Assembly (NCBI GenBank): GCA_027065635.1
Contig: JAMONQ010000167.1
Span: 1-6,502, forward strand
Source of the DNA: Campylobacterales bacterium
Lineage (GTDB): Bacteria; Campylobacterota; Campylobacteria; Campylobacterales; Hydrogenimonadaceae
Direction: 5' to 3'
DNA length: 6,502 nt
Positions within the stretch are counted from its first letter, which is position 1. Every line of letters starts with the position of its first letter. This document shows positions 6,366 to 6,502 of this stretch, in pieces. Under the pieces are notes generated by a model. The model had not been told where the DNA came from. It did not search any database and saw nothing but the letters and a program-made list of their open reading frames with translations. The position numbers were made by a program, and so were the translations under genes.

Positions 6366-6394
6366 TTGACAACGGAGCACCATGGTGCTATAAT
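6366..6394 (+). promoter_or_regulatory. Consensus sigma70 promoter, probably of an rRNA operon
   Basis: TTGACA (6366-6371) and TATAAT (6389-6394) are both exact consensus hexamers with the ideal 17-base spacer, and TG at 6386-6387 adds an extended -10. A promoter this strong, 28 bases after the pseudopilin stop and followed by a structured leader with a boxA-like element, fits a stable-RNA operon. Transcription probably starts between about 6399 and 6403. Confidence 0.88.
6376..6389. repeat. Perfect 14-bp palindrome in the promoter spacer
   Basis: AGCACCATGGTGCT is its own reverse complement, centred at 6382/6383. It fills most of the spacer and shares its last base with the -10 box. It could be an operator or a chance feature of the spacer. 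Confidence 0.75.
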
Positions 6395-6398
6395 TCCC

Positions 6399-6502
6399 GT
6401 CCACAAACGAAGAGCCTTCGAGTTGAGGGATTGGAAAGAGCGTTTGTGCATTCTGTAAGGAATGAGATCTTTGACAACCAAGTAAGAGATAAGTAACAAC
6501 CT
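6399..6502 (+). other. Putative rRNA operon leader (16S gene beyond the window)
   Basis: No open reading frame is convincing here. CACAAACG (6402-6409) pairs with CGTTTGTG (6441-6448), enclosing a 31-base loop region; a smaller hairpin, CGAAG (6408-6412) with CTTCG (6416-6420), overlaps its base and would compete with it. The segment AGATCTTTGACAA (6465-6477) resembles boxA antitermination elements found before 16S genes. The 16S sequence itself, with its AGAGTTTGATC start region, is not reached, so the assignment rests on promoter strength and leader features. Confidence 0.7.
6465..6477 (+). promoter_or_regulatory. boxA-like antitermination element
   Basis: AGATCTTTGACAA is close to the TGCTCTTTAACA type of boxA bound by NusB/NusE (S10) in rRNA leaders. 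Its position, about 70 bases into a leader driven by a consensus promoter, fits. Only the core CTTTGACAA is strongly similar. Confidence 0.55.

Noticed and set aside
6471..6502. TTGACA-like TTGACAAC as a second promoter
   Set aside because: No -10 box follows at 16-18 bases; the context fits a boxA element in an rRNA leader better.
1..6502. CRISPR array, tRNA, insertion sequence, attachment site
   Set aside because: No regularly spaced repeats, no cloverleaf-like segment and no transposase or integrase motifs were found on either strand; gaps between genes are short and accounted for.

Overview
The window looks like part of the chromosome of a chemolithoautotrophic member of the Campylobacterota (the former Epsilonproteobacteria: Sulfurovum, Sulfurimonas, Nitratifractor and Hydrogenimonas-type organisms). 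Three things point there. It carries a two-subunit ATP-citrate lyase (aclB-aclA), the signature enzyme of the reductive TCA cycle. It has the tail of a futalosine-pathway menaquinone gene (mqnE). It ends with a pseudopilin whose leader peptide has the KKAFTMLE form often seen in this phylum. Base composition is about half G+C by eye, which I cannot use to name a genus.

Layout, all genes on the + strand. Positions 1-176 hold the end of mqnE, 173-634 a purine-type phosphoribosyltransferase that overlaps it by four bases, 659-1228 a PabA/TrpG glutamine amidotransferase, and 1234-2436 a polytopic membrane protein that looks like a GT-C/PMT-type glycosyltransferase. These four are so closely packed that they are probably co-transcribed. 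A 79-base gap follows, then aclB (2516-3823) and aclA (3836-5659), which together encode the complete citrate-cleaving enzyme. After a 64-base gap, dominated by a long hairpin that contains a promoter, comes a type II secretion/competence-style pseudopilin (5724-6338). The last 164 bases have no protein gene. They hold a consensus sigma70 promoter and a boxA-like element, and so look like the promoter and leader of an rRNA operon whose 16S gene starts beyond the window.

Functionally, the first block touches chorismate and purine chemistry: menaquinone by the futalosine route and PabA/TrpG both draw on chorismate, and the phosphoribosyltransferase may recycle a purine base. AclBA splits citrate into acetyl-CoA and oxaloacetate at the cost of ATP, supplying acetyl-CoA for carbon fixation. 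No mobile element, CRISPR array or tRNA is visible. The genes are ordinary for the group. The most interesting structure is non-coding: an about 18-bp hairpin that overlaps both the -10 box and the ribosome binding site of the pseudopilin gene, part of which recurs as a 16-bp exact repeat at the 3' end of that gene, and a perfect 14-bp palindrome filling the spacer of the putative rRNA promoter.
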